A DNA stretch of 64,000 bases from contig NW_017962914.1 of the NCBI RefSeq assembly GCF_001661345.1, positions 584,439 through 648,438 on the forward strand. Direction: 5' to 3'. Below, piece by piece: positions 10,909-20,562 of the stretch. The notes under the pieces are model-generated. The model was not told where the DNA came from, did no database searches, and worked only from the letters and a program-made list of their open reading frames with translations. Every line of letters begins with the position of its first letter. Positions within the stretch are counted from its first letter, which is position 1. The DNA is from Ascoidea rubescens DSM 1968. Taxonomy: Eukaryota; Ascomycota; Saccharomycetes; Ascoideales; Ascoideaceae. The translations under genes and the position numbers were made by a program.

Positions 10909-11783
10909 GCTCTGCCCCAGATCAAAAGCCTGTTTTATTATATCGAAACACCAAAACAGATCTGTTTTTCCGGCCAAGGCGAAAGCCGACGCGAAAATTC
11001 GACGCGGGTTCAGGCGTCAAAACGCGCCGTGCTGCAAAAGGAAAATGTTTGTGTCCTGTGTTTGTGGCTTCCGGGCCACCATTGTGGGTCCATTTTTGAC
11101 ACATTCTGCCTATGTGGCGGTGCCCGTGGCGGTGCCTGTGCTGCCTGTGAGGCTGCTGAGGGTTGTTGAGGGCTGCTCTGGATGTGATTTCCTCCATTTC
11201 CACCCAATAGCGAATATTATATAACGAGTATGTGGTGTGAAGGGCGAAAGGTGCTGAGTATGGCTGCCATATTTCTATCTTGTTGCGTGGTGTCAAGTTT
11301 TCCTTAGTTCTTATTAATTAGCAGCATAAAATACACTATTTGAATTCTATTGCTAATAGCTAACACAATTGCTGAGATTAATTCGCTGCACTCTTTCGTT
11401 ATGCTTTTTTTCCCTGGTAGTGGCAGTCATCACCAGATATTATAACAAGAGCAAAACCTAAAACTTGAGTTGAAGAATACGTTGGAACTTCTAAGTAGAT
11501 TTAATTCACTTTGTTGAAACAAGCTGCTAAACTAAACTAAATTAATTGCAAGAATTATCAACCAAATGTCATCTTCTTTACTTCAAACTTTTTTTTCATT
11601 AGTATAAATTTAGCATAATTTTCTTTGTTGCTTTTATTTTGGTTTTCTTCTTTTTTTTTTCCCTCTTCTTTTCTCTACCATCCAACATTTTACTTATAAT
11701 CTAATTCGATTTAATTTAACTAAATTGAATCAATTCTTTTCTAGTTTCTCAATTCAATATTAAGCTTCAATTCTCAACCAACA
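10909..11783. promoter_or_regulatory. Divergent promoter of DNA2 and enolase
   Basis: The DNA2-proximal half (about 10970-11210) is GC-rich. The enolase side is AT-rich, with a TATAAAT at 11603-11609 and a pyrimidine-rich block around 11640-11695, typical of strongly expressed yeast glycolytic genes. CTTCC or its complement GGAAG/GGAAA-type words, the core of Gcr1 sites, occur at about 11068-11072 and 11189-11202. I found no clear Rap1 site. Confidence 0.5.
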
Positions 11784-13100
11784 ATGGCTATCTCAAAAGT
11801 TTTTGCTCGTTACGTTTACGACTCTCGTGGAAACCCAACTGTCGAAGTTGAACTCACAACTGAAAATGGTGTCTTCAGATCAATTGTTCCATCTGGTGCT
11901 TCCACTGGTATCCATGAAGCTTTAGAATTAAGAGATGGCGATAAATCCAAATGGTTAGGAAAGGGTGTCTTAAAGGCTGTTGCAAATGTCAATGATGTCT
12001 TAGCACCTGCTATCCTTGAAAAGGCCTCTGAATTAAATGTCAAAGACCAAAAGGCCTTTGATCAATTCTTAAACTCCTTAGATGGTACCCCAAATAAATC
12101 AAAATTAGGTGCCAATGCCATCTTGGGTATCTCTTTAGCTGTCGCCAAAGCTGCTGCTGCTGAAAAAAAAGTCCCATTGTACCAACACTTACATGACTTG
12201 GCTGGTTCCCCAGAGCCTTTCGTATTACCAGTTCCATTCATGAACGTTCTTAATGGTGGTTCTCATGCTGGTGGTGCTTTAGCCTTCCAAGAATTCATGA
12301 TTGCTCCATTAGATGTTCCAACCTTCTCTGAAGCCCTTAGAGTTGGTTCTGAAGTCTACCACACTTTAAAATCTTTAGCCAAAAAGGAATATGGTCAATC
12401 TGCCGGTAATGTTGGTGATGAAGGTGGCGTTGCCCCAGATATCCAAACTCCAAAGGAAGCCTTGGACTTGATTGTCTCTGCCATTGAAAAAGCTGGTTAC
12501 ACAGGTAAAGTTGGTATTGCTTTAGATGTTGCCTCCTCTGAGTTCTACCACGACAACAAATATGATTTAGATTACAAGAACCCAGCTTCTGACCCATCAA
12601 AATGGTTGTCTGGTGAAGAATTGGCTCAATTATACGCTGATTTATTGAAAGAATATCCAATTGTCTCAATTGAAGATCCATTTGCTGAAGATGACTGGGA
12701 TGCCTGGGTCCACTTTGCTCAAAAAGTCGACATTCAAATTGTTGGTGATGATTTGACTGTTACCAACCCAATTCGTATTTCAACTGCCATTGAAAAGAAA
12801 GCTGCCAACGCTTTGCTATTAAAAGTTAACCAAATTGGTTCGTTATCTGAATCCATCCAAGCTGCTAAGGACTCTTATGCTGCTGGATGGGGTGTTATGG
12901 TTTCTCACAGATCTGGTGAAACTGAAGATACTTTTATTGCTGATTTATCTGTCGGTTTAAGAGCTGGTCAAATCAAAACTGGTGCTCCAGCTAGATCTGA
13001 AAGATTGGCCAAATTGAACCAAATCAAGAGGATCGAAGAAGCTTTAGGTGACAAAGCTATTTACGCTGGCAGAGATTTCCATAAATCAGTTGCCATTTAA
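11784..13100 (+). CDS. ENO1: Enolase (phosphopyruvate hydratase)
   Basis: Predicted 438-residue cytosolic enzyme of glycolysis, converting 2-phosphoglycerate to phosphoenolpyruvate. It is full length for the family (436-438) and starts with the classic [20 protein letters not shown]. Visible landmarks are [15 protein letters not shown], the metal-site segments [21 protein letters not shown] and VGDDLTVTN, the lysine motif [10 protein letters not shown], and [16 protein letters not shown]. Codon use is strongly biased to the preferred codons (GCT, GGT, AAG/AAA, CCA), as expected for a very highly expressed gene, and I see no in-frame CTG. The numeral in the symbol is nominal, as paralogues cannot be judged from one window. 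Its promoter is shared with DNA2. Confidence 0.98.
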   Translation: MAISKVFARYVYDSRGNPTVEVELTTENGVFRSIVPSGASTGIHEALELRDGDKSKWLGKGVLKAVANVNDVLAPAILEKASELNVKDQKAFDQFLNSLDGTPNKSKLGANAILGISLAVAKAAAAEKKVPLYQHLHDLAGSPEPFVLPVPFMNVLNGGSHAGGALAFQEFMIAPLDVPTFSEALRVGSEVYHTLKSLAKKEYGQSAGNVGDEGGVAPDIQTPKEALDLIVSAIEKAGYTGKVGIALDVASSEFYHDNKYDLDYKNPASDPSKWLSGEELAQLYADLLKEYPIVSIEDPFAEDDWDAWVHFAQKVDIQIVGDDLTVTNPIRISTAIEKKAANALLLKVNQIGSLSESIQAAKDSYAAGWGVMVSHRSGETEDTFIADLSVGLRAGQIKTGAPARSERLAKLNQIKRIEEALGDKAIYAGRDFHKSVAI

Positions 13101-13388
13101 ATATCTTCGCGATTGAACTTTTATTACAATAAATTATGAATTATAAATAGTATATAGTATCAATAGGGTGGTTCATTTGTTACATTTTTCATTTTTATTT
13201 TTATTTTTATTTTTATTTTTTTCTTCACTTTATTTTAATCTTGATCTGAATTCTAGTGCTGGTAAATTAGGACTTCTCTATAAATTGAGTATCTCTATTA
13301 ATACTATTTGCATTGTATAGTTTTATAGAAATTTATTTATAAATGACTTATGATTTTAATTTTAACTCGATTGTATAAAGTAAATCTA

Positions 13389-13439
13389 TTAATCCATAGA
13401 CATTTCAACATCGCTTTCTTTATTAAAATCAACAATTTG

Positions 13440-13478
<39 letters not shown>

Positions 13479-14594
13479 ATCATCATCTACTATCATATCA
13501 TCTGTTATTATATCATCATCGTAGTCAAAATCATCATGTTTGTTTTTATTGAAATAAGTATAAAGATACCATTTTTTTAGGGATTCAAAGACCACTTTTG
13601 TTGGATCATAATATTTTATTAGTGAAAAGTTTTGGGAAAGAAAAATATTATAATATATTTCTCCATTTGTAATATCACCTGCTGAACCATTTTTCAATGT
13701 TGAATTTCCAGTTTTATAATCATTAATTGAAAGAAATTCATTTTTATTATCGAATTTTTTCAAATTTAAACTTTCAATAGGATTGGTGTCTTTGGATGAA
13801 GAATTCTTTCTACTTGCTTGTATTTTTTTAACTGAGGATATCACTGAAGAATTGGAATTCAATCTTGCTATAAATGGATCTATTATTTTTTTTGGAATTA
13901 TCAAGTTTTTTGGGATTTTCTTTTTCGGTTTCTTTTTATTTACTCCAGAACTTGAAAAGGAAGGAAATAAATTTGATTCAGAAAAACCCAAATCGTAATT
14001 TGAGTTAATAATGTTGTAATCACCAGTATATGGAAAGTCTTTTGATATATCTTGATCATTTTCATCAAGATTGCTATTGATGGGATTTAACAGAATATTT
14101 GCATTAGATGAATTATATTCATCGTCACATTCATCATATTCCTCTTGGTCTTGAAAGGATTCTTCATTGTCAGCTTCATCAGGATTTTCTTTTAAAAATT
14201 GGTCGATAGAAGCGATGAATATCACATCATTTGAATTAGAATTAGAATTAGAATTATGAGGTTTTATTTGAAAGTCATTTTCTAATTCGATGTCTTGTTC
14301 CTGGGAATCATTGTGGTTTTGATAATTGTACAACGAGTTATTATTGTAGCTTGAATAACTCAATTTATTGTTTTGTAGAGAATGTTTTGGTGCGTTGATG
14401 TGTAAGTTGTTAAAAGACTGGATCAACCTTTTCTTACGATGAGAACTCGATTCATTTTTAACATCCAGAGAAAACTCTTCAGAAGCCTTTCTCGCTCTGG
14501 GCTTAAAAGGATTGTAACGATTGTTATCTTTGTTCGAGTTGGTGTTACTGCTTGTAAAAGGAGAGGAATTTGAGTTGAAAAAGCGATCCATCAT
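13389..14594 (-). CDS. Unknown acidic, Asn-rich protein
   Basis: Predicted 401-residue protein; not recognised. The open frame extends to a TTG at 14687, but the first ATG is at 14594 with a second at 14591. The N-terminus is Ser/Asn-rich and then basic (FKPRARKASEEF, SSHRKKRLIQSFNNLHIN), which could be a nuclear signal and a short conserved motif. The middle is acidic (Asp/Glu-rich around residues 120-190). A lysine-rich patch PKKKIPKNLIIPKK is near 235. A more ordered-looking segment (FSLIKYYDPTKVVFESLKKWYLYTYF) is near 350, followed by an acidic tail and about 12 Asn encoded by a pure triplet run at 13437-13477. No membrane segment or signal peptide is seen. It is convergent with enolase. 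Confidence 0.75.
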
Positions 14595-14868
14595 ACGAAT
14601 TACAAAGCAGAAATAAAAAAAATAAGCGCAAGGCGAAGAACAAGAGTAAAAAAACAAGGATCCTTTCTGGTGAAATCGATAAAACAACTTCGAGTGAACA
14701 CCCTCAGGATATCATAAAAGTATACAAATATTTATATTCTATTATACACTGGAAAGAATGCTCTACAGAGTGTATTGTGAGTATATATCGAGAGGCTTCT
14801 TCCAGCGCTTTCTGTGAAGCTTCTAGAAATCCGCCGAGAGGGAGCCTTGCGTCTTTCCGCTTTGGAGC

Positions 14869-16161
14869 TCATTTGTCCTGTTTTTTGGCTTCTTTTCCTT
14901 CCTCTGCTTCTTCCATGCGTCTTTTCTGGGGAAGAGACAAGCCATCAGTAGCTTTTTCTTCGGCAGAGGATGCAGCAGTCTCTGGAGCAACCTTTGGAGC
15001 GTCCTTTGAAGCCTGTTCTGGAGCCTGTTCTGGAGCAGCTTGGGTCTCTTGTGCCCTGGAAAGTGCTTTCTTGAATTCTTTTTGAACATTTACTGCACCA
15101 TAATCGCTGGTTATCGTTTTCTTCAATATCGGTCCCCATATTTTCTCGTCCAAATTTTCAAATTGGTCCAAATGGAAACAAGAATCTTGGGTAAAATCCG
15201 ATTGTTGAGTTCTTGTTAATTTGACCATGTATGCAGATGATTTTAGACCTTTTCCTATGTCAGTGATCAAACTTCTTATATAAGTTCCAGATGAGACCTT
15301 TGTTGTAAAATGTAACAATGGGGCTCTATAATTGTCTAATAGAGTTTCTTTGTAAACGTTTTCATCTGTTATTGGGATTGATTTGTAAGTAGTGGAATCA
15401 TCAATTATATTTTTTTGTTTGCAAATTTCTTTATATTTGTCAGAGAAATGCAATTTATCAACATTGACATTTGAAGAGTTGGTTAAGTTTTTTTTTTCTT
15501 GTTCAAGTTCATTGGCTAATAACTCATTTAAATTTTTCTGATTTTCAGGATCATTTGTCAAGGGATTGGAGTATGATTTGTCGTATTTGATGAATTTGTA
15601 ATCATGGTCTCTCGATAATAAATCCGATTCAACCAAATTTATGTAATCGATTTTAACATTTCTTTCAGGAATCTTTGAGGGCAAGGGTATGTTTTGTCTT
15701 GCGTACTCATACAAGGGCTTGCCATTCATTTTCAAAGCAGAGTATATTGATGGAGTTTGAATAACGTTACCAACGAATTTTGAAACAGTTTCATGGACAA
15801 AATCTTTATTGATATGATCAGTTGAATTTTTAATAACTAAATCGCCTGTTTGATCACCAGAGTTGGTTGTGGCACCTAATAATGCTTCAGCTTCGTAGAC
15901 CTTTGTGCATTTTAGTAAGAACAGATTTAGTTTTTTGGTTCCAGTGCCTATTCCAATGATTAAGATGCCAGAGGCTTCAGGGTCCAAGGTACCACCATGG
16001 CCAATTTTAATTCTTTGATTTCTCTTTTTTTTTTTAGTTCTTAGTATTTGTTTCATGTCATCTTCAAACAAAAGTGATTTTTGAAATATTTTTTTCAATT
16101 TTACTACCAATTCAGAAGAGGAATAGCCCGAGGGTTTAAAGACAGCGAATACACCATTCAT
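14869..16161 (-). CDS. PUS4: tRNA pseudouridine-55 synthase Pus4
   Basis: Predicted 430-residue TruB-family enzyme that makes pseudouridine 55 in the T-loop of cytoplasmic and mitochondrial tRNAs. It starts at ATG 16161 with the family opening MNGVFAVFKPSGYSS. The catalytic Asp is D60 in GHGGTLDPEASGIL. The KVYEAEALLGATTNSGDQTG and TPSIYSALKMNGKPLYEYAR segments and SSGTYIRSLITDIG also match. S. cerevisiae Pus4 has 403 residues. The last 60 or so residues are an Ala/Gln/Glu-rich tail encoded by distinctly GC-richer DNA (about 14870-15060), apparently a lineage-specific addition that ends in a basic patch (PQKRR). Its promoter holds a GTGAAA array. Confidence 0.94.
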   Translation of the reverse strand: MNGVFAVFKPSGYSSSELVVKLKKIFQKSLLFEDDMKQILRTKKKKRNQRIKIGHGGTLDPEASGILIIGIGTGTKKLNLFLLKCTKVYEAEALLGATTNSGDQTGDLVIKNSTDHINKDFVHETVSKFVGNVIQTPSIYSALKMNGKPLYEYARQNIPLPSKIPERNVKIDYINLVESDLLSRDHDYKFIKYDKSYSNPLTNDPENQKNLNELLANELEQEKKNLTNSSNVNVDKLHFSDKYKEICKQKNIIDDSTTYKSIPITDENVYKETLLDNYRAPLLHFTTKVSSGTYIRSLITDIGKGLKSSAYMVKLTRTQQSDFTQDSCFHLDQFENLDEKIWGPILKKTITSDYGAVNVQKEFKKALSRAQETQAAPEQAPEQASKDAPKVAPETAASSAEEKATDGLSLPQKRRMEEAEEGKEAKKQDK

Positions 16162-16400
16162 GACGAATATGTTATCAGTTAAATTTTGATCAATTGAAGT
16201 TACTACAATAAGAATTATATTAGAAAACTAGTTGAAAAATAAATTGGAAAATTATGCTGAAAAATAAAATGGAAAATAAAATGGAAAATTTATCAGGGCT
16301 TTAATTTGAACGAGCCCTATTCAAAGCTATTTTAGTGATAAATAAGATTGTGTTTTGTTTTCGTGTATTTTGTTGTATAAAGTATATAATATAAAAAATG

Positions 16401-16497
<97 letters not shown>

Positions 16498-16763
16498 AAG
16501 ATGAAGGATAAAAATAAGATAGGAGACAAAAAATAGACAAATGAAAAGGTGGAGAGAAAGATGTAAAAATTTATCAGTAGAGTAAACAAACTAGGGAACA
16601 TAAACATAAACATGAGCATCATAGTATCTGAAGTAGAAATAAAGAAATAAAATAAGATAAGATAAGATTAATATAAGATTAATATAAATTTAAATAAATT
16701 GGATGAAAATGAATGAAACTGAATGAAACTGAATGAAATTAGATGACATTAGATGAAACTAGA
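16162..16763. promoter_or_regulatory. Upstream region of PUS4 and 3' region of the next gene
   Basis: Both flanking genes run leftward, so this holds the PUS4 promoter and the 3' end of the membrane-protein gene. It is AT-rich and contains a hexanucleotide array. A second short repeat family (GAATGAAACT-like) lies at 16703-16765. No gene is seen. Confidence 0.5.
16400..16500. repeat. GTGAAA hexanucleotide array
   Basis: About 17 perfect copies of a GAAAGT/GTGAAA unit over 101 bp, ending abruptly at 16501. It lies in the PUS4 upstream region. Two frames of it stay open, giving meaningless dipeptide-repeat reading frames. Confidence 0.97.
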
Positions 16764-17516
16764 TCAAGCATTTCTCGAAGACTCAGCAACCTCTGATAGC
16801 TTTTGAATAATAAACATTTGCTCATCATAATTGTTTTTTTTAAAGGCCTCGATAAGACAGGATAGAGAAATGTTAATACGAGGAGGATTGCAATAGTAAT
16901 ATGTTGTTATAAAGAATATCATGATTGATATGAATAGAGCAAAATTTTGAAAGAAATCTGAGGTTAAAAAAGAGTGATTTCTCTGTAAAGATGGTTGATT
17001 TGAATTTAGGATTGATTTCAAATTTGAAATTAAATATGAATTTTTATTTTTATTTTTATTTTGGTTTTGGTTTTGGTTATGATTTTGGAATTTAAAAAAA
17101 TTGTTGTTATTTGTCAATTCGAATAGTTGGTTTTCAATATCGTCGTTTAGTTGAATTGAAATCGATAATGTCTTTGAATTCAGATTTTTGAAGGAAATGT
17201 CGTTGATTTGAATTTCTTTGTTGGATGCTTCATCTGAATCGCCATAAATAGTGTCACCATCTGAGTCTAGATCTAAATCGGATTCAAAGGTGAAAGTGCT
17301 GTCAAATTTTGGCTTATAAAAGATGCCATTATCGTTTTTGTTGTCACTGGCGTGGATTTCTTGATTTTGGTTGTCACCGGTTTCATTGTGGCGATCTTCA
17401 GTACAGAGAACCCTGTCGCTGCGGTTATGTTGAGATATCATGGAGATGTAGTTCTGGTGGTTGGGGTCTTGTGAGCTGGATTTGATAAAAAATAACTTGG
17501 TGATAAGAGAGGACAT
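16764..17516 (-). CDS. Unknown single-pass membrane protein
   Basis: Predicted 250-residue protein starting at ATG 17516; not recognised. Residues 1-150 are polar and acidic (FESDLDLDSDGDTIYGDSDE near 79-98), followed by Asn/Gln/Lys repeats (about 143-160). A single strongly hydrophobic segment, FALFISIMIFFITTYYY, lies near 190-208. About 45 residues follow and include a helix (EQMFIIQKLSEVAESS). The layout suggests a C-terminally anchored membrane protein with a large cytosolic acidic head and a short lumenal tail. There is no signal peptide. It might be an organelle tether or receptor, but nothing in the sequence proves this. Confidence 0.7.
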   Translation of the reverse strand: MSSLITKLFFIKSSSQDPNHQNYISMISQHNRSDRVLCTEDRHNETGDNQNQEIHASDNKNDNGIFYKPKFDSTFTFESDLDLDSDGDTIYGDSDEASNKEIQINDISFKNLNSKTLSISIQLNDDIENQLFELTNNNNFFKFQNHNQNQNQNKNKNKNSYLISNLKSILNSNQPSLQRNHSFLTSDFFQNFALFISIMIFFITTYYYCNPPRINISLSCLIEAFKKNNYDEQMFIIQKLSEVAESSRNA

Positions 17517-17895
17517 GCTAGGTGTCTTGAGTATCCTGAAATGCCTGAGCGATATCTAAGCAAAGGAAGAAGAAGAAAAAAGGAATGGAAAAACAGGGCT
17601 GTTTTATGTGTTTGAGATGGTGTTTTATGTTGCTCTTCACTGCTTCCGTTTTGCAACACAGAGCGCTTTTGTGGCCGGGCCCAGAACACGCGGGTGTATG
17701 CACACTGGTGTGTCTCTGCGTCAGACCGGAAGGCAGAGTTGCCGTTTTGAGCGCGACGGAAAATCCAGCCCAGAGGAAAATAAGGAAAAATGAGGAAAGA
17801 TAGATTAGAAGATTAGAAGATTACAAAATTGGAAAATTGGAAAATTAGAAAATTAGACTAAAAGATTATATTATACTGGAGCTATGTAACATGCA
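17517..17895. promoter_or_regulatory. Promoter of the membrane-protein gene; 3' end of the MSO1-like gene
   Basis: Both flanking genes run leftward. The interval holds a GC-rich island at about 17630-17770 inside AT-rich DNA, then an AT-rich stretch with short GAAAATT-type repeats up to 17870. No gene is seen. Confidence 0.5.
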
Positions 17896-18546
17896 CTACT
17901 TCTTCAACAGCGACCAACTGGCTTTGATCTTGGACGACAGCTGCTTCTCTGTGCTTCGCGAGTTGTAGCTGTACGAGTCGAGCTGGAAGCTCTGTCTGTT
18001 TCTTTGGCCCATGAACTTCTCTTTGAACTGGAGTGAGCTGGTAGAGTACCTATTATTGCTGTTATCTGGGTTCTGTTGACTGAAAGCGTGTGTGCTTTGC
18101 TGGGTGAACTGGTATTGGCCCTGGCCCTGGCCCTGGCTGGGGGAGTTGTTGGAGGAGATCGTGGAGGAGCTGTTTTTGGTGTAGAGCGACTGCAACGAAG
18201 CCGATGCTGGCGTCAGAGTTCTCTCGTAGCTGAATCTGTTCTTGGAGTTCCTGTTGTAGTTGCTGGTAGGAGGTCTGTTGCTGAAAGTATCATTGGAAGA
18301 AACCGTGGTGATGCTGGAGGTGGGGGAAAAGCTGTTAATGTTATGTTTCTCGTCGTTTTCTACCAACCATTGGGGGAACTGAGAGTTCTGGTTTTTGATG
18401 TAATAGTTGATCAATGATTTGTGAACCACTGTTTTGTTTTCTGTGTTCCCATCTTTCTCTTTACTGCTGATGGGGTTCTTGAAATTTATGCTGGGTCTCT
18501 TGATGTTTTTAAACTTGCTAGACCACTCTATTTTTGTGCTAGACAT
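17896..18546 (-). CDS. MSO1: Mso1-like Sec1-binding protein
   Basis: Predicted 216-residue protein starting at ATG 18546. Residues 39-65 (TVVHKSLINYYI ... QFPQWLVEND) match the Sec1-binding segment of yeast Mso1, whose pattern is TVVH.aLv.YY, then FP.WL. Mso1 binds the SM protein Sec1 at the plasma membrane and helps assemble exocytic SNAREs during budding, sporulation and mating. The rest is Ser/Asn/Gln-rich with a short Gly-Gln repeat near 142-148. A basic C-terminal stretch (FKEKFMGQRNRQSF, then KIKASWSLLKK) could contact membrane or Sec4, as in Mso1. Length is near S. cerevisiae Mso1 (210). The coding DNA is GC-richer than its neighbours. The assignment rests on one motif plus length. Confidence 0.65.
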   Translation of the reverse strand: MSSTKIEWSSKFKNIKRPSINFKNPISSKEKDGNTENKTVVHKSLINYYIKNQNSQFPQWLVENDEKHNINSFSPTSSITTVSSNDTFSNRPPTSNYNRNSKNRFSYERTLTPASASLQSLYTKNSSSTISSNNSPSQGQGQGQYQFTQQSTHAFSQQNPDNSNNRYSTSSLQFKEKFMGQRNRQSFQLDSYSYNSRSTEKQLSSKIKASWSLLKK

Positions 18547-18836
18547 GTTGTCAGTAGAAGATGTGGCGTATGAAATGCAACAAGGATGAATCTGTGAGAA
18601 GATATGCTGCTGTTGCTGCTGCTCTGATGGTTACTCTGCTGCTATCAACAGTGGGCACCTATCGCTTATAAGTGAATCAGCGATGGTTATTGTTCTCTCT
18701 CACCGTTTTGTTTCGGCTGCGCCCGAAGGCTGAGGCCGACCGCCCTCCTTCGCCCCGACGGCCGCTGCTGGAAAGCAAAATTTGCTTATCTCCAGCATCC
18801 TCATAGCTCCTTCACTATACTCTTGTCTCTTTCATC
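18547..18836. promoter_or_regulatory. Divergent promoter, MSO1-like gene and U2AF1
   Basis: A 290-bp bidirectional spacer. A CAG/CTG-rich patch lies at 18608-18650 and a GC-rich core at about 18715-18780. No clear TATA box is seen on the U2AF1 side. Confidence 0.5.
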
Positions 18837-19484
18837 ATGTCTTCTTCTTTCTCTGACAAATTGAACTGGTATGGCACACTCTCCCTTTATCTTCCTAGAT
18901 CTGCTTGTGACTTGCTACTAACCGACTTTTATCCTCACAGCTCTTTTTATAACAAGATTGGAGCCTGTAGACATGGCGATAGATGCTCAAGAAAGCATTT
19001 AAAACCATCTCACTCTTCCACCATAGTTTGTTTGAATCTATACTCAAACCCTGGTCTAAATCCCACCAACACATTGTCCGACAAAGAAATGGCACTCCAT
19101 TTTAATAATTTCATTCAGGATATATTTATCGAATGTGTCTTACTTGACTGTCAAATTATTGATTTAGTAGTCTGCGAAAATTCAAATGATCACTTGAACG
19201 GTAACATTTTCATAAAATTTTTAAATGACTCAATGGCTCTCAAAATCAAAAATAATTTTAACTCGAGATGGTATAATTATAAGCCAATTTACTGCGAATT
19301 AAGTCCTGTCAAGTATTTCAAAGATAGCTGTTGTAGGCAACATGAGCTAAATAATTGCTCAAGGGGTGGTCTTTGTAATTTCATGCATTCCAAAAAAATT
19401 GATCCTGAATTGTTAAATGACTTAATGTTATCTCAAAAGAAATACTTTATACAAAAAAAGATTTCAAATTCTGACAAACTTTAA
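18837..19484 (+). CDS. U2AF1: U2AF small subunit (U2AF35/U2AF23), two exons
   Basis: Exons 18837-18868 and 18941-19484 encode 191 residues. U2AF small subunit reads the AG at 3' splice sites together with the large subunit. After splicing the N-terminus is [20 protein letters not shown], matching the family. Zinc finger 1 is C11-x8-C20-x5-C26-x3-H30. A UHM (RRM-like) domain follows (residues about 35-145). Zinc finger 2 is [19 protein letters not shown] (C-x7-C-x5-C-x3-H). There is no RS tail, as in S. pombe U2AF23. The unspliced frame is also open because the intron is 72 nt with no stop, but it would replace the first zinc ligand C11 with an unrelated 24-residue insert. S. cerevisiae lacks this gene. 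It is divergent from the MSO1-like gene. Confidence 0.95.
   Translation: [215 protein letters not shown]
18869..18940 (+). other. Spliceosomal intron in U2AF1
   Basis: 72 nt. Donor GTATGG, branch site TACTAAC at 18916-18922, acceptor CACAG ending at 18940, 19 nt after the branch A. Removing it restores the conserved first Cys of the first zinc finger. Its length is a multiple of three and it has no in-frame stop. Confidence 0.95.
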
Positions 19485-20199
19485 AACAAAATATAAAAAC
19501 TAAATATTAAACATTGAAAATTAAAAATTAAAAACTACAAGTTATAATTTCTTTTTCTCAAAATAAAAAACCTTGCCTATTGATCAACAATCATACTTAA
19601 ACATGCCCTAACATTTTTCGGCTACTTTTTTTCTGTGGAACAATCAATTCCATCCACTGTCTTAATGGTTTTTCCTGTCTTCAGAATATAGGTACTACCT
19701 GTTACACTCTCAGGCTCCACCACTCCATGCTATCTTCCCAGCTGCAAACCTCCCAACTGCTCTCTGCCAATTCGAAATAGCTCGTTCTCTTCCAACATTT
19801 TTCCTTCTCACAACCGAAAAATTAAAAATGCCTTATTCTTCCTGGACCACGTGACCCACCGCGTTTTCTTTTTCTGTAAAATTCTTGCTCGTCTCCCCCA
19901 GAGTCCCCAATGCCTGCTGTTTGCACTGCTTATGCTGTTGGGTTGCTGCTTGAATTAATTGAATTATACAGATTAACTAGCTAGTAGTTGAGGTAAACAC
20001 TTTGGGGTTCAATTGTCAGTTGTCTGCTCTTACTTTATTTCGTGCATTTTCACATCATTTCACACGCACCGCTATTTTTAAGATTGCACGTCATTGATTC
20101 TATTTAATTTGATTTAATTTAATTTAACTTAATTTGTTTTATTTTATTTTAATCAAATTTTACTTTAGTTTAATTTAATTGACTTTGAAATCCACGAAA
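19485..20199. promoter_or_regulatory. U2AF1 3' region and SMT3 promoter
   Basis: The first part is AT-rich 3' sequence of U2AF1. The SMT3 side has a CACGTG at 19848-19853 within a GC-richer patch and a long run of TTTAATT-type repeats at 20100-20180 just before the start codon. No gene is seen. Confidence 0.5.
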
Positions 20200-20562
20200 A
20201 TGGCAAAACTCTTTAAACCTGCAAAAAAGCCCATTAAAAATTCTGAAAATACTTCTGCAAATACTTCTGCAAATACTTCTGCAAATACTTCTCTTAGTGA
20301 TAAAATAACAATAGCAATCAAGTATGATACATATGATAAAAACAACACAATTTCCAAAACAAGCAAACTATTTTTCAAAGTCTCTCCCACAATTAAATTG
20401 AAAAAAATCATTCAAACTTTTGCTAAGAAAATGGATGTGGATTCAAAATCCTATGTTTATTTTTTTGACGGAGAAAGAATTCACGAATCAAATACCCCAT
20501 TGCAACTCGAAATACAAGATGGTGATTCAATTGAAGCAAAGCTCACAACTCATGGCGGTTAA
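20200..20562 (+). CDS. SMT3: SUMO (Smt3-like), encoded without a C-terminal tail
   Basis: Predicted 120-residue ubiquitin-like modifier starting at ATG 20200; the frame is open to a TTG at 20179, which I reject. Residues about 34-120 fit the SUMO fold: LFFKVSPTIKLKKIIQTF, then YVYFFDGERI, then TPLQLEIQDGDSIEAKLTTHGG. The Phe-Asp-Gly-x-Arg-Ile and TP..L.....D.IEA patterns are typical of SUMO rather than ubiquitin, Urm1 or Hub1. The flexible N-terminus contains four 12-bp repeats (about 20247-20292) giving NTSA units. The frame stops right after the Gly-Gly needed for conjugation, so no Ulp-type maturation cut would be required. It is more divergent than usual for Smt3, so it may be the only SUMO or a second one. 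Confidence 0.85.
   Translation: MAKLFKPAKKPIKNSENTSANTSANTSANTSLSDKITIAIKYDTYDKNNTISKTSKLFFKVSPTIKLKKIIQTFAKKMDVDSKSYVYFFDGERIHESNTPLQLEIQDGDSIEAKLTTHGG

Noticed and set aside
10909-10977. 23-residue N-terminal extension of DNA2
   Set aside because: It depends on a TTG start; the first ATG is at 10908.
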